A stretch of DNA of 64,000 nucleotides from Saccharum officinarum (lineage: Eukaryota > Streptophyta > Magnoliopsida > Poales > Poaceae). The position numbers were made by a program, and so were the translations under genes. Shown here in pieces: positions 22,761 to 35,230 of the stretch (its first letter is position 1; every line of letters starts with the position of its first letter). The notes under the pieces are model-generated. The model was given only the letters and a program-made list of their open reading frames with translations. It ran no database searches and had not been told where the DNA came from. The stretch is taken from NCBI GenBank assembly GCA_020631735.1, contig CM036159.1, positions 100,389,670 to 100,453,669 on the forward strand. Reading direction: 5' to 3'.

Positions 22761-23607
22761 AAGATTGGGACCGTACGTTTCAGCTGAGTCGTTCATGCTC
22801 AATATGTTATCATAGTTTATGTGCTCCTAAGTTTGACTCGATTTATAAAAAATATGTGTAACATTTTGTCTCCAGATAAATTTGTTAAAAAACTAGTTTC
22901 AAATATCTATTAATAATACTAATTATGTATCATAAATATTAATATTTTTTAATATATAATTAGTCAAAGTGGTTTTTTGGAAAACGAAAACGACAAACAT
23001 TGAGTATATACAGTATGTAGTACATATGGAGTTATTGACTATGGTTACGACGACCGGGTCGAGGCTTGCGATCAAGAAACTCCCCGCGAAGGCGGAGTCT
23101 CTGTGCACGTATCAGTGGGATGTGTGGGTTGTGATCTTATTCTGCACGGTCTGTGTATCTCTCCCTTCTAATAACCTTTTTTTTTTATCCTCCCTTCTAA
23201 TAACCTTGGCGATTATAAGTATTTTCCATCCAATACGCCGGTTCAATCCTTTGCCTCTCAAGTGTTTTTTTTTTCTGAGCAATCCTGTTCCTTTCAAGTT
23301 TCAAAGTTTCTTTCGTTTGGTGGTCCTTTTAACCAACACCAAAATATTTGCCCAGCGCCAGCGGCCAGCGCATAGTATAGTAAGCCCATCAAAGAACGTG
23401 CCTCTTTGACCCATGGTCAGGTCGACTGGGGCCGAATGCACCTGTGGCCTTCTTGCACGCGCGTTCTGGTCGTTCCCGGGCCGGCGGAGGGCATCCAGAC
23501 CCAGGCGCCGTCCAGACGTGCCGAAGGGGACGCTGTACGGCCCATGGCTGCGTCACCCTCACCAACGTACCTCGTCCCGTGAAAAGCCCGGGCAGCCCGC
23601 CGAGCCT
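22761..23607. other. intergenic, small duplications, no gene recognised
   Basis: A duplicated TCTCCCTTCTAATAACC word lies near 23160-23208. The AT-rich stretch 22800-22975 resembles the Stowaway interior (AAATATTAATATTTTTTAATAT) but lacks clear ends. The GC-rich part near 23390-23600 has open frames without recognisable domains. Confidence 0.45.
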
Positions 23608-23617
23608 TTTGCTGCTA

Positions 23618-25022
23618 GGAAAAAGTCTACTTTTCCTCCCCCAACTTTCACGAAAGTCCGCTTTTCCTCCCTCAACTCTAAAACCGGGCAAATCACCTCC
23701 CTCAACTTTTCAAACCGTGTATTTTACCTCCCTGGAGCGGTTTCGAAGGCGGTTTTGCTACAGTAAACGGTGGTTTTGCTACGGTGCGCCGGTTTTGTCT
23801 TTTTCTTTTTTTTATTTATTTTGGCTGAATCTTTGAAAAATCATAGTAAATCACAGAAAAATCATAAAATGAAAAATCCAATTTTGTTGCACTCCACATG
23901 AGTAGATCTACACATTGAACATATAATATGGTATGCTTTAGTACAAAGTTTTTGCTATGAAGGTTTTGCCTTTTTCTTTTTTATTTATTTCGGCTAAATC
24001 TTTGAAAAATCATAGTAAATTACAGAAAAATTATAAAATGGAAAATCTAATTTTTTTTGGACTCCACATGAGCATATCTACACAGTGAACATATAATATG
24101 ATATGCTTTAGTACAAAATTTTTGCTACCAAGGTTTTGCCTTTTTCTTTTTTATTTATTTCGGCTAAATCTTTGAAAATCATAGTAAATTACAGAAAAAT
24201 CATAAAATAGAAGATCTAATTTTTTTTGACTCCACATGAGCATATCTACACAGTGAACATATAATATGATATGCTTTAGTACAAAATTTTTGCTACCAAG
24301 GTTTTGTCTTTTTCTTTTTTATTTATTTGGCTGAATCTTTGAAAAATCATAGTAAATCACAGAAAAATCATAAAATAGAAAGTCTAATTTTTTTGGACTC
24401 CACATGAGTAGATCTACACAGTGAACATATAATACGGTATGCTTTAGTCCAACAAAATAATTATAGAAGCTGCAGCTATGAATTATTTCAATTAATTACA
24501 GAAAAATATAGATCTAAAGCTACAATAAAAATTTTGTACTAAATCATACCATATTATATGTTCATTGTGTAGATATGCTCATGTGGAGTCCAACAAAATT
24601 AGATTTTCCATTTTATGATTTTTCTGTAATTTACTATGATTTTTCAAAGATTTAGCCGAAATAAATAAAAAAGCAAAACCTTCATAGCAAAAACTTTGTA
24701 CTAAAGCATACTATATTATATATTCACTGTGTAGATCTACTCATGTGGAGTGCAACAAAATTGGATTTTTCATTTTATGATTTTTCTGTGATTTACTATG
24801 ATTTTTCAAAGATTCAGCCGAAATAAATAAAAAAGAAAAAGACAAAACCACCTCACTGTAGCAAAACCGCCATTTACTGTAGCAAAACCGCCTTCGAAAC
24901 CGCTCCAGGGAGGTAAAATGCACAGTTTGAAAAGTTGAGGGAGGTGATTTGCCCGGTTTTGGAGTTGAGGGAGGAAAAGCGGACTTTCGTGAAAGTTGGG
25001 GGAGGAAAAGTAAACTTTTTCC
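23618..25022. mobile_element. foldback (long inverted repeat) element, MULE-like, 10-bp target duplication
   Basis: The element begins GGAAAAAGTCTACTTTTCC and ends in its inverse GGAAAAGTAAACTTTTTCC. TTTGCTGCTA sits directly outside on both sides (23608-23617 and 25023-25032). Arms match over several hundred bp, for example CTTTCACGAAAGTCCGCTTT at the left and its reverse complement near 24985, and GGAGCGGTTTCGAAGGCGGT at the left with its inverse near 24890. The left arm holds four direct units of about 170 bp, each starting GGTTTTG (23791, 23962, 24132, 24300); the right arm carries at least two inverted units. Target duplications of 9-10 bp and very long termini suit Mutator-like elements. 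No coding capacity is seen. Confidence 0.85.
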
Positions 25023-25237
25023 TTTGCTGCTACTGCAACTAGACAGCGGAACGTCGACATGCCCGCGGCCCAAATGTTTCCGTTTTCCACGACGACAGCC
25101 TGGTTGTCCTAACTCAACTCAGGAGCCAGGAGACAGCGGAACTGGCGGACTCTGCTCCAGTCACTGTCCAGTAATCGCTTTTTAAAAAATGACTCCGCTT
25201 TCCGTTTCTCGATGAATAAATTTTTCTTAGAATTTGA

Positions 25238-25371
<134 letters not shown>

Positions 25372-25380
25372 CTAAGAAAA

Positions 25381-25716
<336 letters not shown>

Positions 25717-26215
25717 AATAATCATGATGCATAATAACTATCGTCAAAGAGATCATGGAATATAGTTTTGTAATAAATTTATTTAAAGATTAGTATTTTA
25801 AAATAACTCGTTAAGAAATTATATGTATAGTTATTTCGGAACGGAGGAGCCTAGCCGTTCGATTGTAACATGGGTTGAAAGCCCAAAATGAAAGAAACAA
25901 CGCAGTGTTAGCGCCCGAGTCTAGACGCCCGCGCCTGCACTCCGTCTCCTCCCATGCACCTGCATACCGCGTAGCCGCGCCCACTTATGCGGGTCTCGCG
26001 TCGCCCGACTGCATGTGGGGAGTCAACGCTCACGCCCCATCCGCTTCTCACGTGTATGCACGCGGCCAGCAGCTGCAGTAGGTCACTACAGCAGTGCCTA
26101 CGCCAGCATCCATACGAGGGGGAGGGGGAGGGGGCGGCGGATGCCCAGCCGGCACCGAGAGGAGGAGGAGGAGACACCGAGGTGAAGGTGAGGCAGCAAA
26201 AAAGCAAGGACAAAG

Positions 26216-26655
26216 ATGCAACACCCGATCTACTTTTGAAACATCCGGATCCAACACTTCCAACATACGTTTGAAGGCAAATGAAACACATGAAACATGC
26301 AACTGAAACACTAGTTGAAACGTCATATCTACTTTTGAAACATCCAGATGAAACACTTGCAACATACGTATGAGACAGTTGAAACACTCGAAACATGTGT
26401 ATGAAACACTTACAAAAAAACACTTAAAAACCATTTGCAAACATACACAACATCCAGATAAAACACTTGTAGCATATGTGTGAAAACATATGCAGCATCC
26501 AGATTAAACACTTTGAAAACGAGATGAAATATTTGGAACATAAACTTAAAACATACGTGTATAGCCACTGCAACATGTGCAACATTCGATCTACTTTTGC
26601 AACATCAAGATGAAACACTTGCAACATCGAAACACTTGAAACATACTCTTGCAAC
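26216..26655 (-). repeat. degenerate minisatellite (GTTGCAAGTGTTTCATCTGG type), copy 1
   Basis: It contains many diverged repeats of GAAACACTTGCAACATACGT and CATCCAGATGAAACACTTG. The same repeats in the opposite orientation occur at 45855-46180 and 53538-53925. The left flank (about 26130-26230, including GGAGACACCGAGGTGAAGG and ATGCAACACCCGATCTACTT) also matches the 46150-46245 flank in reverse, so a larger element than the repeat was copied. Confidence 0.75.
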
Positions 26656-27812
26656 TTGGGCTTTGCTTGGACGAATGGAGGCATGCCGCCGCGTCTGTCG
26701 ACGGCAGCGCATGGAGCTCGCCGTGCAGCAGCGGCGCATGAAGCTCACCAGCGGGTGCAGTGTCACGCGAATCTTGTCCCCCTCACCTGCTTGCTAGAGC
26801 ATTCGTCGTGGAGGCTCACTAGCTCATTGGAGGCGGTCGCGGTGAGCAGATCGGTTGCGACGAGGAGGGAGGGAGGTGGCGGTTGGCTAGGTAGACTGGG
26901 CCCGGTGGAGAATGCGCGCGTGGAGGAGGCAGCGCGGGGAGGCAGCACAGAGGAGGCCACATGGGATGGGGCACGACGCTGCGGGGGACCAGCGGTGCGA
27001 GGCAGAATGGGGTAGATGGATGGGCACGGCGACACAGGGAGGAAACGGCGCAGCGAGCATCGGGGCGTGCAGACAGGATGAGCAGATAGGGTCACTGGAC
27101 GAGCGGCGCGTGCGGGAGTGAGCGGAGAGAGGCGTCCTTTCGTCCAGACCTCTTAATTGTAGCATTAGCGAAGAAATAAACATAATAAAAATAATGAAGT
27201 GGGCCACAATAAGAAAAAGGACACGAACCATGACCTTCCTTTAGAAATTGATGCTCCTATGGCTAAGCAAGCTATCTAAGAAAGGGACACGAACCATGAC
27301 CTTCCTGTAGATGAGGCCGCAGTCTTTGTCATAACCGCAAAAAGAAAGTGTTATGTTATAACCAAAATTGGCTGATGCTGGGCAGTTTGGGAAAACCAGA
27401 TAATCCCCGATTCCCAAAATGTGTCTTTGGGTTCTGAATATATATAACCTTCAAATCCAATGATTAAATAGACTTGACCATTGAGTACCTCTAGTCGAGA
27501 AGACTAGAATGTGTAGATGAAACGTGTAATTTAGAGTCCAGATGAGAGAGTTGCGACATTTGGAGTTTCAATGAACCCAAAGTGCCCTTGTCTCTACGAT
27601 GAGGCCCCTCTTATGCCAGCGTTCACTGGCCTATCTCGATAAAACCAGACCATCCAGTTTCCTATCTCTGTTTCTTGCCGATTCCCTCTAATTCTCCTAA
27701 ATATTGTTCCCCCAACTATCTGTTGTTCTTACTATAAGTTTCGTGACAATTAGACATCAATCTCTGCTCTAGGCTCATAGAGTCCAACGCCAGGGAATGC
27801 ATGAATGGCCAG
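26656..27812. other. GC-rich then mixed intergenic sequence, no gene recognised
   Basis: The part to about 27150 is GC-rich and continues the repeat-bearing element. GGACACGAACCATGACCTTC occurs twice (27221 and 27285), a direct repeat 64 bp apart. No gene recognised. Confidence 0.5.
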
Positions 27813-27830
27813 AGAAATCTGCCTGAGTTG
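27813..27830 (+). repeat. 18-bp target site duplication, left
   Basis: AGAAATCTGCCTGAGTTG is identical to 30854-30871 at the other end of the LINE-type insertion. Confidence 0.95.
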
Positions 27831-30800
27831 GCTACATCCACAGCTCCACCCCACCATCCACCACCAAACCTGAGCTCCCGGAGGCCTGCTCCATCGTTCT
27901 GTCAGGCTTCCCTTCTCAGCCGCCGCCGCCGCCCAGCCCCAGCCCCACAGATGCCGTCGCCGTTCCCCATGCTCTCAACTGCCGCCGCTTGCTGATGGAG
28001 TCGGAAGCCCCACGCCAGCAGCTTCTCTGTCCTCCGCACGACGACTTCTATGGCCACTAGATGTGGGGCGCCGCCCACCTCCCCCTTCTGAGCTCCCCAC
28101 AGCATAGTAACCAACCGGCGTCCGGCATCTCCTCCGTCGAGCCCGACCCCTCCCTCTCCCCTGAAGATCCATCTTGCTGGCCACCGTCCCCTCCAGCAGC
28201 CTTACCGCTTCCGCTCCCTCCTCCTCTGGCCGTCACAGTCGCCGTCCCGGCCACCGCCGTGAGGGACAACGAGCGCGGCTCCACCACCTCCCCCGCCCAG
28301 ATCCGCCCCATCCACAGCTTCACCCGACCATCCACCACCAGATCTGAGCTCCTGGAGGCCTGCTCCACATCCTGATGGGCATAGCGCTTCCAGGTTCTCA
28401 CGAACCCCAGTGACCCCGAGCCCTCTGGCCCCCTGTCCGCCGCCACCGCCGGCGGCGCCGGTTGTCGCCCCGACGCCGGTTGTCGCCCCGACGCCGGCGC
28501 CCCCCACCCTCTCACCTCCCCTCTCTCCCCTCCCGCGGGCACGCGCGGGCACAGGCCAGCCGCTACCACCTCCATCCCTGTCGAGTTCCCGGCCAGCACA
28601 GTCGGTCGCTTCTTCGCCGCCGTCGGCCGCCTCCCATGCACCGCCCACGCCGGACCCCGTCGCCGAGGACGTAGCAGACAGCCTCCCAGCCGGCTGCCTC
28701 CACACCAACGCCGGCTCGCCCGCGCCGCCTTCGACGACGGGGGCCACCGCCGGGACACCCCGCGAGCTCCCTCGTGGGCTGCGCCGCTGCGGACGCCAGG
28801 AGCCGCCACCGAGTCCTTCAACACCGGATCCGGCGCTGAGGCACCTCTGGGGGCTCCTTCAACGCACTCATCGTCCCCTACGTCGGGAGCGGCCACCCCT
28901 GGGATGCGGGAGCTTGCCTCACCGCTGCCACCGGATGTCGCCCGTCTGCTGTCGTCGCGCGTCGCTCGGTTCTGGGCCGGACGGAGCCGCGGCGCTCTCG
29001 CCAGCCGCGTCACCGTTCTTTCTCGAACACGCCTCAGGTGGGCGATCCAAGCAACGGCGGTGGGATGATGACGACGGCGAGGAGACTGATGACGACTACC
29101 CCATGACATACCTGGAGGCCGCTCGTCGCCCGCCGAAGACGATGCACGCATCCCCTGTGCGCCACATGACTCGTGTTGGGCGCGGCAGGGTGGATGTCGT
29201 TCAGGGGCCTTTGCGGGGCCATGCTAGCCGTGGGCAGGCGAGGCACTGCCGAGCACGCCCACAGCTTGTGCACGGCTTGCCGGTTCGGCCAGTGGATGGC
29301 CGTGTTCCTGCCCGCCAACGCCTTGGCCGCTGTGGACGGGTCTCCGCCCCCGACACCGATGGGTGCTGTGATATCCTCCCCCAGCTGGGGGTAGGGTCTG
29401 TTGCTGCCTCGACAGTGCCTCGCCCCAGCCAGAAGCATCTTTCACAGGTCAAGAAGATCCCGGCTAAGCTCCTTGGTAGATGCTTCAAATGCCTCTCCTA
29501 CTCGCATCGAGTAGCGACTTGTCGGCTACCATGTCATTGTCTACGGTGTCGCGGATTTGGGCACCTCGCCAAGGACTGTAGGCGTTTGACTGCTTCGACC
29601 TCAGTGGCGGGCGCTAGCCTGCCACGACACTCCGCCCGCGTCACCCCCATGGCCTCTCAGCACGCGCCGCACGGCGGTGTTGGGGCTGCTGCAGCGGGGC
29701 TGTGGAGGCGGTGGGGGACAACGACGACGTCGGCGGCACAGGGCTAGGCCAAAGGGCTCCGGCTCGGGCGTTCCAGCCGACCTGGAGAGGTTGCCATCTT
29801 CTCCCACTGTTGCCTTCAGTTTGACCTCTTCTACTATCGCTTCCTGCCCCCATGAGGTCGATCCGCTCGCTGTGGCATTGTGTGAGGGCACTGGGCCTCC
29901 CACTTGGGTTGACCCGATGCTCGATGAACTCGTTGCCTCGCTTGTCGCCGGTCGTTCGGTGGGTGCTTTGGCGCTTGGGCGCCCGTCTACTCCACCTGTG
30001 GCCCCTCTGGGGGCTCAGGCTAGGTTGGTGGACGCCCGTTCGCCACCACCGATGGTTCACCTCAACTTTGCGGATGCTGAGGCGTCGGGGGTGGAGGCTG
30101 ATGCCCCCTCATCGCACGTCAACGACACAGGTTGGCTTGACGTAGAGGTTGGCGACACGGCTCTTGCCGTGTCGGAGGTGGCCTTGGCAGTAAATCTTTG
30201 CCTTTCAGGCCCGGAAATATGTGGCTCGGGCGAAACATCCTCGGCGATGTTGTTGGCGGGGAGATCCCCTCCAGCCATGCTGGCTGTCGCTACGGCCGCG
30301 TTGTCAATTGAGGAGAGTTTGGAGGAGCGTCTCTGTCTTCCTCTGCAGACACCCCTCATTCATGGGCCGCCGAGGTTGCGCAGACCTCGAACGCCGGCTC
30401 CCATTACGTTGTTGCGGCGCAGTGAGCGCATTGCCGTCCAACCGCGCGAGGCAGACGTCACCAAACAGGCCCAACGTGTTCTCATGAACAAGCTAGGATT
30501 GGAGGCTCCGTCCCCCAATGTTGGCTCCGACACGGTGCACAGATACAAGGCGGCCTTCCGGGAGCCGCTTTCAGACTCCACCCATGACGCGCTACAACTT
30601 CTTCTTGGTGGGGAGTTCGACCCAGTGGCCATGGAGCTCAATATGATCGGGTTGGACGACGGGGACAACTAGCCCATCGGCACCAGCATCTTTGTCGTTA
30701 TAGTTTCATGTAATTACAACCTCGTGCGAGTGCGTAAGGGTGTGGGGTACGATTTTCGGTAATCTTCGGATTACCGTGAGTTCACCCTGTGTGTAACAAA

Positions 30801-30853
30801 ACTCCTTTATTCTGCTTAATGAAATACGTGCTATAGCACGTTCTCGAAAAAAA
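27831..30853 (+). mobile_element. LINE-type retroposon carrying only an ORF1-like zinc-knuckle gene
   Basis: A 3.0 kb insertion is bounded by a perfect 18-bp target duplication and ends in an A run after GTTCTCG, the signature of target-primed reverse transcription. It encodes a proline-rich, CCHC-zinc-knuckle ORF1-type protein in broken frames (28410-29747, then 29677-30672). No endonuclease or reverse transcriptase region is present, so it is non-autonomous. A block of about 55 bp near the 5' end (27841-27895, CAGCTCCACCCCACCATCCA) is repeated at 28315-28369 in the leader. Confidence 0.85.
28410..30672 (+). pseudogene. LINE ORF1-like CCHC zinc-knuckle protein, frameshifted
   Basis: The first frame is open 28410-29747 without an early ATG. 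Its N-terminal half is proline/alanine-rich and low-complexity. An acidic patch (WDDDDGEETDDD) is followed near the C-terminus by two CX2CX4HX4C zinc knuckles: CFKCLSYSHRVATC (29481-29522) and CLRCRGFGHLAKDC (29539-29580). The sequel lies in the next frame, open 29677-30672. It begins with an arginine-rich stretch and ends with RRSERIAVQPRE and a QAQRVLMNKLGL helix, the tail usual for this grass ORF1-like family. The change of frame falls within the G-rich stretch about 29690-29745. Zinc knuckles bind nucleic acid, and ORF1 proteins package LINE RNA. The missing start and the frame break make function unlikely, though a programmed shift or sequencing error cannot be excluded. Confidence 0.7.
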
Positions 30854-30871
30854 AGAAATCTGCCTGAGTTG
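30854..30871 (+). repeat. 18-bp target site duplication, right
   Basis: It is identical to 27813-27830 and directly follows the A run of the retroposon. Confidence 0.95.
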
Positions 30872-33800
30872 AAAGCAAACAGTCCCTCAATCATCCATTC
30901 ACTCCTTGCTGCTACACGCATCTGCATAAGGGTTCTTATCCTCTGAATTGGAACACTTGTTCGTGCAACTCACGTAGAGTACACTTGTGAGGACGCTGCC
31001 CACTATTACTCATCACCAAACAAAATGGTGAGTACACTTGTGAGCAAAGAGCATTCTTCCATGCTGATGCAGCTACAGCGGTGGGATAGCTGCCTCCGAG
31101 GAATCACATGGCGGTCACTCTCTTCCCCGGAGACACGGGCAGTTCGTGTGCATGTGCAGTAGCAGTAGCATCTCCTCACAACAATCGATCTACAGCCATG
31201 GCTGCATGCATGAAGAGGAAAGCAACAAGGGAGGCACTGAAAGCTATGCACCCAGCTCGAACCCTGAAGATCGCCCTCACTGGCTTACGACAAATGGCTA
31301 GCAAACAAGCCGATCGACGACACGCAGCTCTGAATGCTGCTAGACAAAACGGAGTAGCTTCCGCAAGCGAATGTGGTGCGGCAGCCTTGCTTGTTGCATG
31401 CTTCCTCTTTGCCGCGCGACGTGTCCGGACTTCAGTGTCTGTCCTGTATATAAACTTCCCATTTAGATCAGAGAGTAATAAGTTATAAATCGTGATGACT
31501 TTGTAATGGCTGGCACGTGTGACTCAATAATCCAAAGATTCCAGGCTCACCAACTTGTGTTAGGTGGTTGGCTGCTTTATCAAGAGCTGATGCAACCACG
31601 CACAGTGCACACTGCAGTGCCTCCGATGATTCCACCGAAACAATCTTGCCGCTGCAGCGACACCTCGGTCGATTGGCGAATGCCAAGGACGTGTGTCGCG
31701 TTGCGTAGCCGAAATTGGCGAATGCTCGGCAGTCAGAAACCGGCGGCGGCGCCGGCTCGATCAGTGTGGCGTGTACTTGTGCGTTATGTGCCTGCCACAG
31801 GGTCACGGCACCAACGTAAGCGCTTTGTGCCGTGGATCGAACGCCTGCATGCATGATCGCGTCGATCTGCCGGCCGTCCATTTAATCGAGGCCCGCGGCT
31901 CACTGTTCCTGTTGCCAGAGGTCAGTATTCAGTAATGGCGGTTCCTACGGACGGAGGGCAACCTAATCTTGGCCTGCGATGCCTGATCCATCGATCGATC
32001 CCGTACAGGAGCTAATTATAACCAACCATGGATTCCATCTGCAGACAAGCAAGGTCGGACTTGTTATTACCGCACTAATAAACATACGTATGCTTGACGT
32101 GGAGTAAGGCCGCTGGGATTTTTTTTAAAAAAAAACATGCTGAAACGAACTGAAACCTCTTTGCAAAATCCGTGTGCTGCGTGTCGGTGTCCACATGTAC
32201 ATCAAGCAACTAGTTGGGCCTTACTGCACCAAAGAAAAAAATCGACCAAACATTCAAATCAATCAACGGCAAATTGCTAGGAATTAATGCGTGGACAGGT
32301 CGGAGTATGCAGATCGTGTCAAAATCAGGGTCCCATAAAGTTTTTGGTCATAAATTATTCTGAATCAACAATAACGGCTGCAGACGATCCCACCGATGTA
32401 ATCTATTGCTGCCATGCTCGATCTAGGGAAAAACATTATACTAATTCTGAAAGCTACGATCTCAGTTTTTTTTAAGATAGAGAGCTTTTTAAATTTTGCG
32501 TGAACCAGATTGTAAAATAAATGTATTAGAGGAATAATGAAGCGCTTGTTTGACATTGGTTGGCTGAGGAACTGAGGTCCACATCAAATTTGGACGTCAT
32601 ACAAGTCAAAATAAAAGTGGCTGAGTTATCTGTTTTTAATCTAAACATAGATATATAAGACCCCACGACACTCTTGTTGCACATGCAATTCTAGATCGAG
32701 ATCCACGATTTTTTCAGAGCTCAGCTAAAATACCTAGCTCCAGGGATTTTAAGAGCTACCCACATTGCAGGTAGTGAAGAACGAACAAACAAACAAACAA
32801 TGATTGGATTCTTCGTCAGTGTTCGTTTAAGAAAACAAAACAAAACAAAACAATTTTTTTTTCTTCAAAAGAAACCATGCGTATATATCAAGGAACTCGA
32901 GACATTAGGTAGGCGTCCCACATACATTCAGTACAAGATGCCAATGGCATTGTGTTTCTGAGGTGGTAGTGGTATAGCTTATGCTATTTCAGAACCCAAT
33001 CAATGTAAACGGGGTGTCACACTACCAGCAGCACCCAGCTCATTAGGATCTGATGAAGAACGAGCTAGGGCATGCATGCATCGATTAGCTAGTCGATCTG
33101 TCTGCTCACACATTCTTCCTGAACTGACAGCTGCATCTATCATTAAAGGGCAACATACTCCTATCTAGACAGATCATCTATTTAATTGCACCACGGATGA
33201 TGCCCAATTATCCACCATGGCAATTGACAAAGCGACTTGCAACTATGTGACCTGCAAGCAACGGATGTCCTATGTATGGTGCAGGGACCGTGCACTTGTG
33301 ACATTGCCACGTGGGTCCCACAGCTCTTGGGCCCCACATGGCAGTGGCACGACTGGGCAGCATTCTCAGCGTTGTTCAAACAACGGATTAAGTTTTTGGC
33401 ATTGTCAGGCCAGACAACAGTTCGTAGACAGAAGATGCAGACTAAAGATTCGGTGGAGAACAGAAACAGACCCCGTCACTCCGTCAGCAACCTCCTCCTC
33501 GTCATGCCTGTGTTTTTTTTTCTCAGATCAGAAACGCACAATGCATCGACAGGCCATTTTCAGAGCGCAGGGCGCCCGTGAGCGCCCATCCGGTCCAGGA
33601 GTGGCAAAAAACAGCAGACCACGCTCATCCATACGGTCGGCGCGCCGGCCGGCTAGCGGCATGCCGGCATGGCACCACGCTGACGACGATGTACTCCAGG
33701 GAACTCGGGGACGTCTAGGTGCCGACCACGGGGTCGGCACCAGACCCGCCGCCGACCCCACTCCTCTCAAAAAAAAAAAAGGCTTCCCCTCACTTCCTTG

Positions 33801-34080
33801 TCTAAATTGAGCTCAATTCAATTGCATTTTTGGCCAAACGACAGACCACGCAGCAACTTGCAGTAAAAGACGAAATTGCTGACATCGACACGTATCCCAT
33901 ACTTTTTGAGGTAAAAAAAGTCATATCTTCTAAATCAACTATCCTAATTAAAATCCGATTGCACAATCGTGTTCCTTGCAATAAACTCTTCAAAACAAGG
34001 CCTCCACATGGATATATTTCGATAAAAAATTTTAACAAACATTTATCTCAGGATTAACCTGTATTTAAAGATAATCGTCG
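30872..34080. other. intergenic, no gene or element recognised
   Basis: Open frames (for example near 31108-31488 and 33217-33810) have no recognisable domain or splice structure. A(n) and CAAAA tracts occur near 32835. I see nothing I can annotate. Confidence 0.5.
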
Positions 34081-34580
34081 AACATCACATTAACACTACA
34101 CGAACATCGCAGAAAATAGCATAGAATATCATATGTATACTACGTGATCATCATATATATCATGAAATGTAAAAAAATAAAAAATAAATTAGTAAAGTAA
34201 TTAATTATAGTCAAATAAAAAGAAGAAAAAATGATACCGAACATTACAAATAAATCGTACAACATCACGTTAAGACCACATGAACATCACTAAATATAGC
34301 ATAGAACATCATATATATACTACGTGAACATCACAAAAATATCATAAAAATATACAAATAAAAAAATAAAAATAAAAATAGCGAAGTAATTAATTATAGC
34401 CAAATAAATAGAAGAAAAGATACTACCTCACATTAACACTACACAAACATCACTAAATATAACATAGAATATCATATGTATACTAGGTGAACATCACAGA
34501 TATCATGAAAATATAAAATAAAATAATAAAATTAGTGAATTAATAAATTAGAGTCAAACAAAAAGAAGAAAAAAAGCTAC
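34081..34580 (+). repeat. tandem repeat, about 163-180 bp unit, three copies
   Basis: Units begin at about 34081 (AACATCACATTAACACTACA), 34261 (AACATCACGTTAAGACCACA) and 34425 (CTCACATTAACACTACAC). Each continues through a TAGCATAGAAyATCATATRTATACTA block and an AAGTAATTAATTATAG block. The short word GAACATCAC continues irregularly to about 34700. Confidence 0.8.
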
Positions 34581-35230
34581 CGAACATCACAAAAATATAT
34601 ATAGAACATCAATGTATGCTTACTGAACATCACAAATACATCATGGAACATCAGATTTCTACCGACGGACATCAAAAAATACATTATAGAACATTACGTG
34701 AGCATCACATGTTTCTGTAAATAAAAAGTGAAACATAAAATTATAAATAGAAAAAAGAAAGGAAATGAGAAAGAACAAAACATGGAAATGAAATAAATAA
34801 ATAAACAAATAAATTAGTTACATAAAATAAATAAATAAAGTAAAAAATAAAACACCATAGAGTGAATGAAAAAAGAAAGAAAGAAATAGAAAAAATGAAA
34901 ATGAAAAAATCATAAACATCTTATGAAATATCAGAACTAAAAAATAAAACACAAAATGATAAAAAAGAAATATTAATTAATTCAAATGAAACACAGATAA
35001 GAAGTAAAAATGTAAAAAGGAAGAAAATAAAAAATCTACTGAAATTAGAAATAAAAGAGAAAGAAAAAATAGAATAAAAGAAAGAATAAAAAGGAATAAA
35101 AAATAATAAAGGAAACGATTACTTAGAAATGAATGATAAAATAAAGAAAGATAATATATTGAAATTAAAATATAATAAATATCAGTGAAATAAAAAAGAA
35201 AGAAATAGAAAGCAAAAAAGATCGTGCTAC
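34581..35230. repeat. A/G-rich low-complexity tract
   Basis: About 480 bp, mostly AAAGAAA/AAATAAA words on the plus strand, with a sharp switch to GC-rich sequence at about 35230. Confidence 0.7.

Noticed and set aside
26216..26655. Regularly spaced short repeats resembling a CRISPR array
   Set aside because: Repeats are diverged, of variable spacing and located in a plant genome; two further copies behave as a dispersed minisatellite-bearing repeat.
28057..29151. 364-codon minus-strand open frame
   Set aside because: It lies opposite the zinc-knuckle ORF of the LINE-type element and has no recognisable domain.
31108..31488. 126-codon plus-strand frame beginning MAVTLFPGDTG
   Set aside because: No recognised domain, promoter or splice support; could not be separated from chance.
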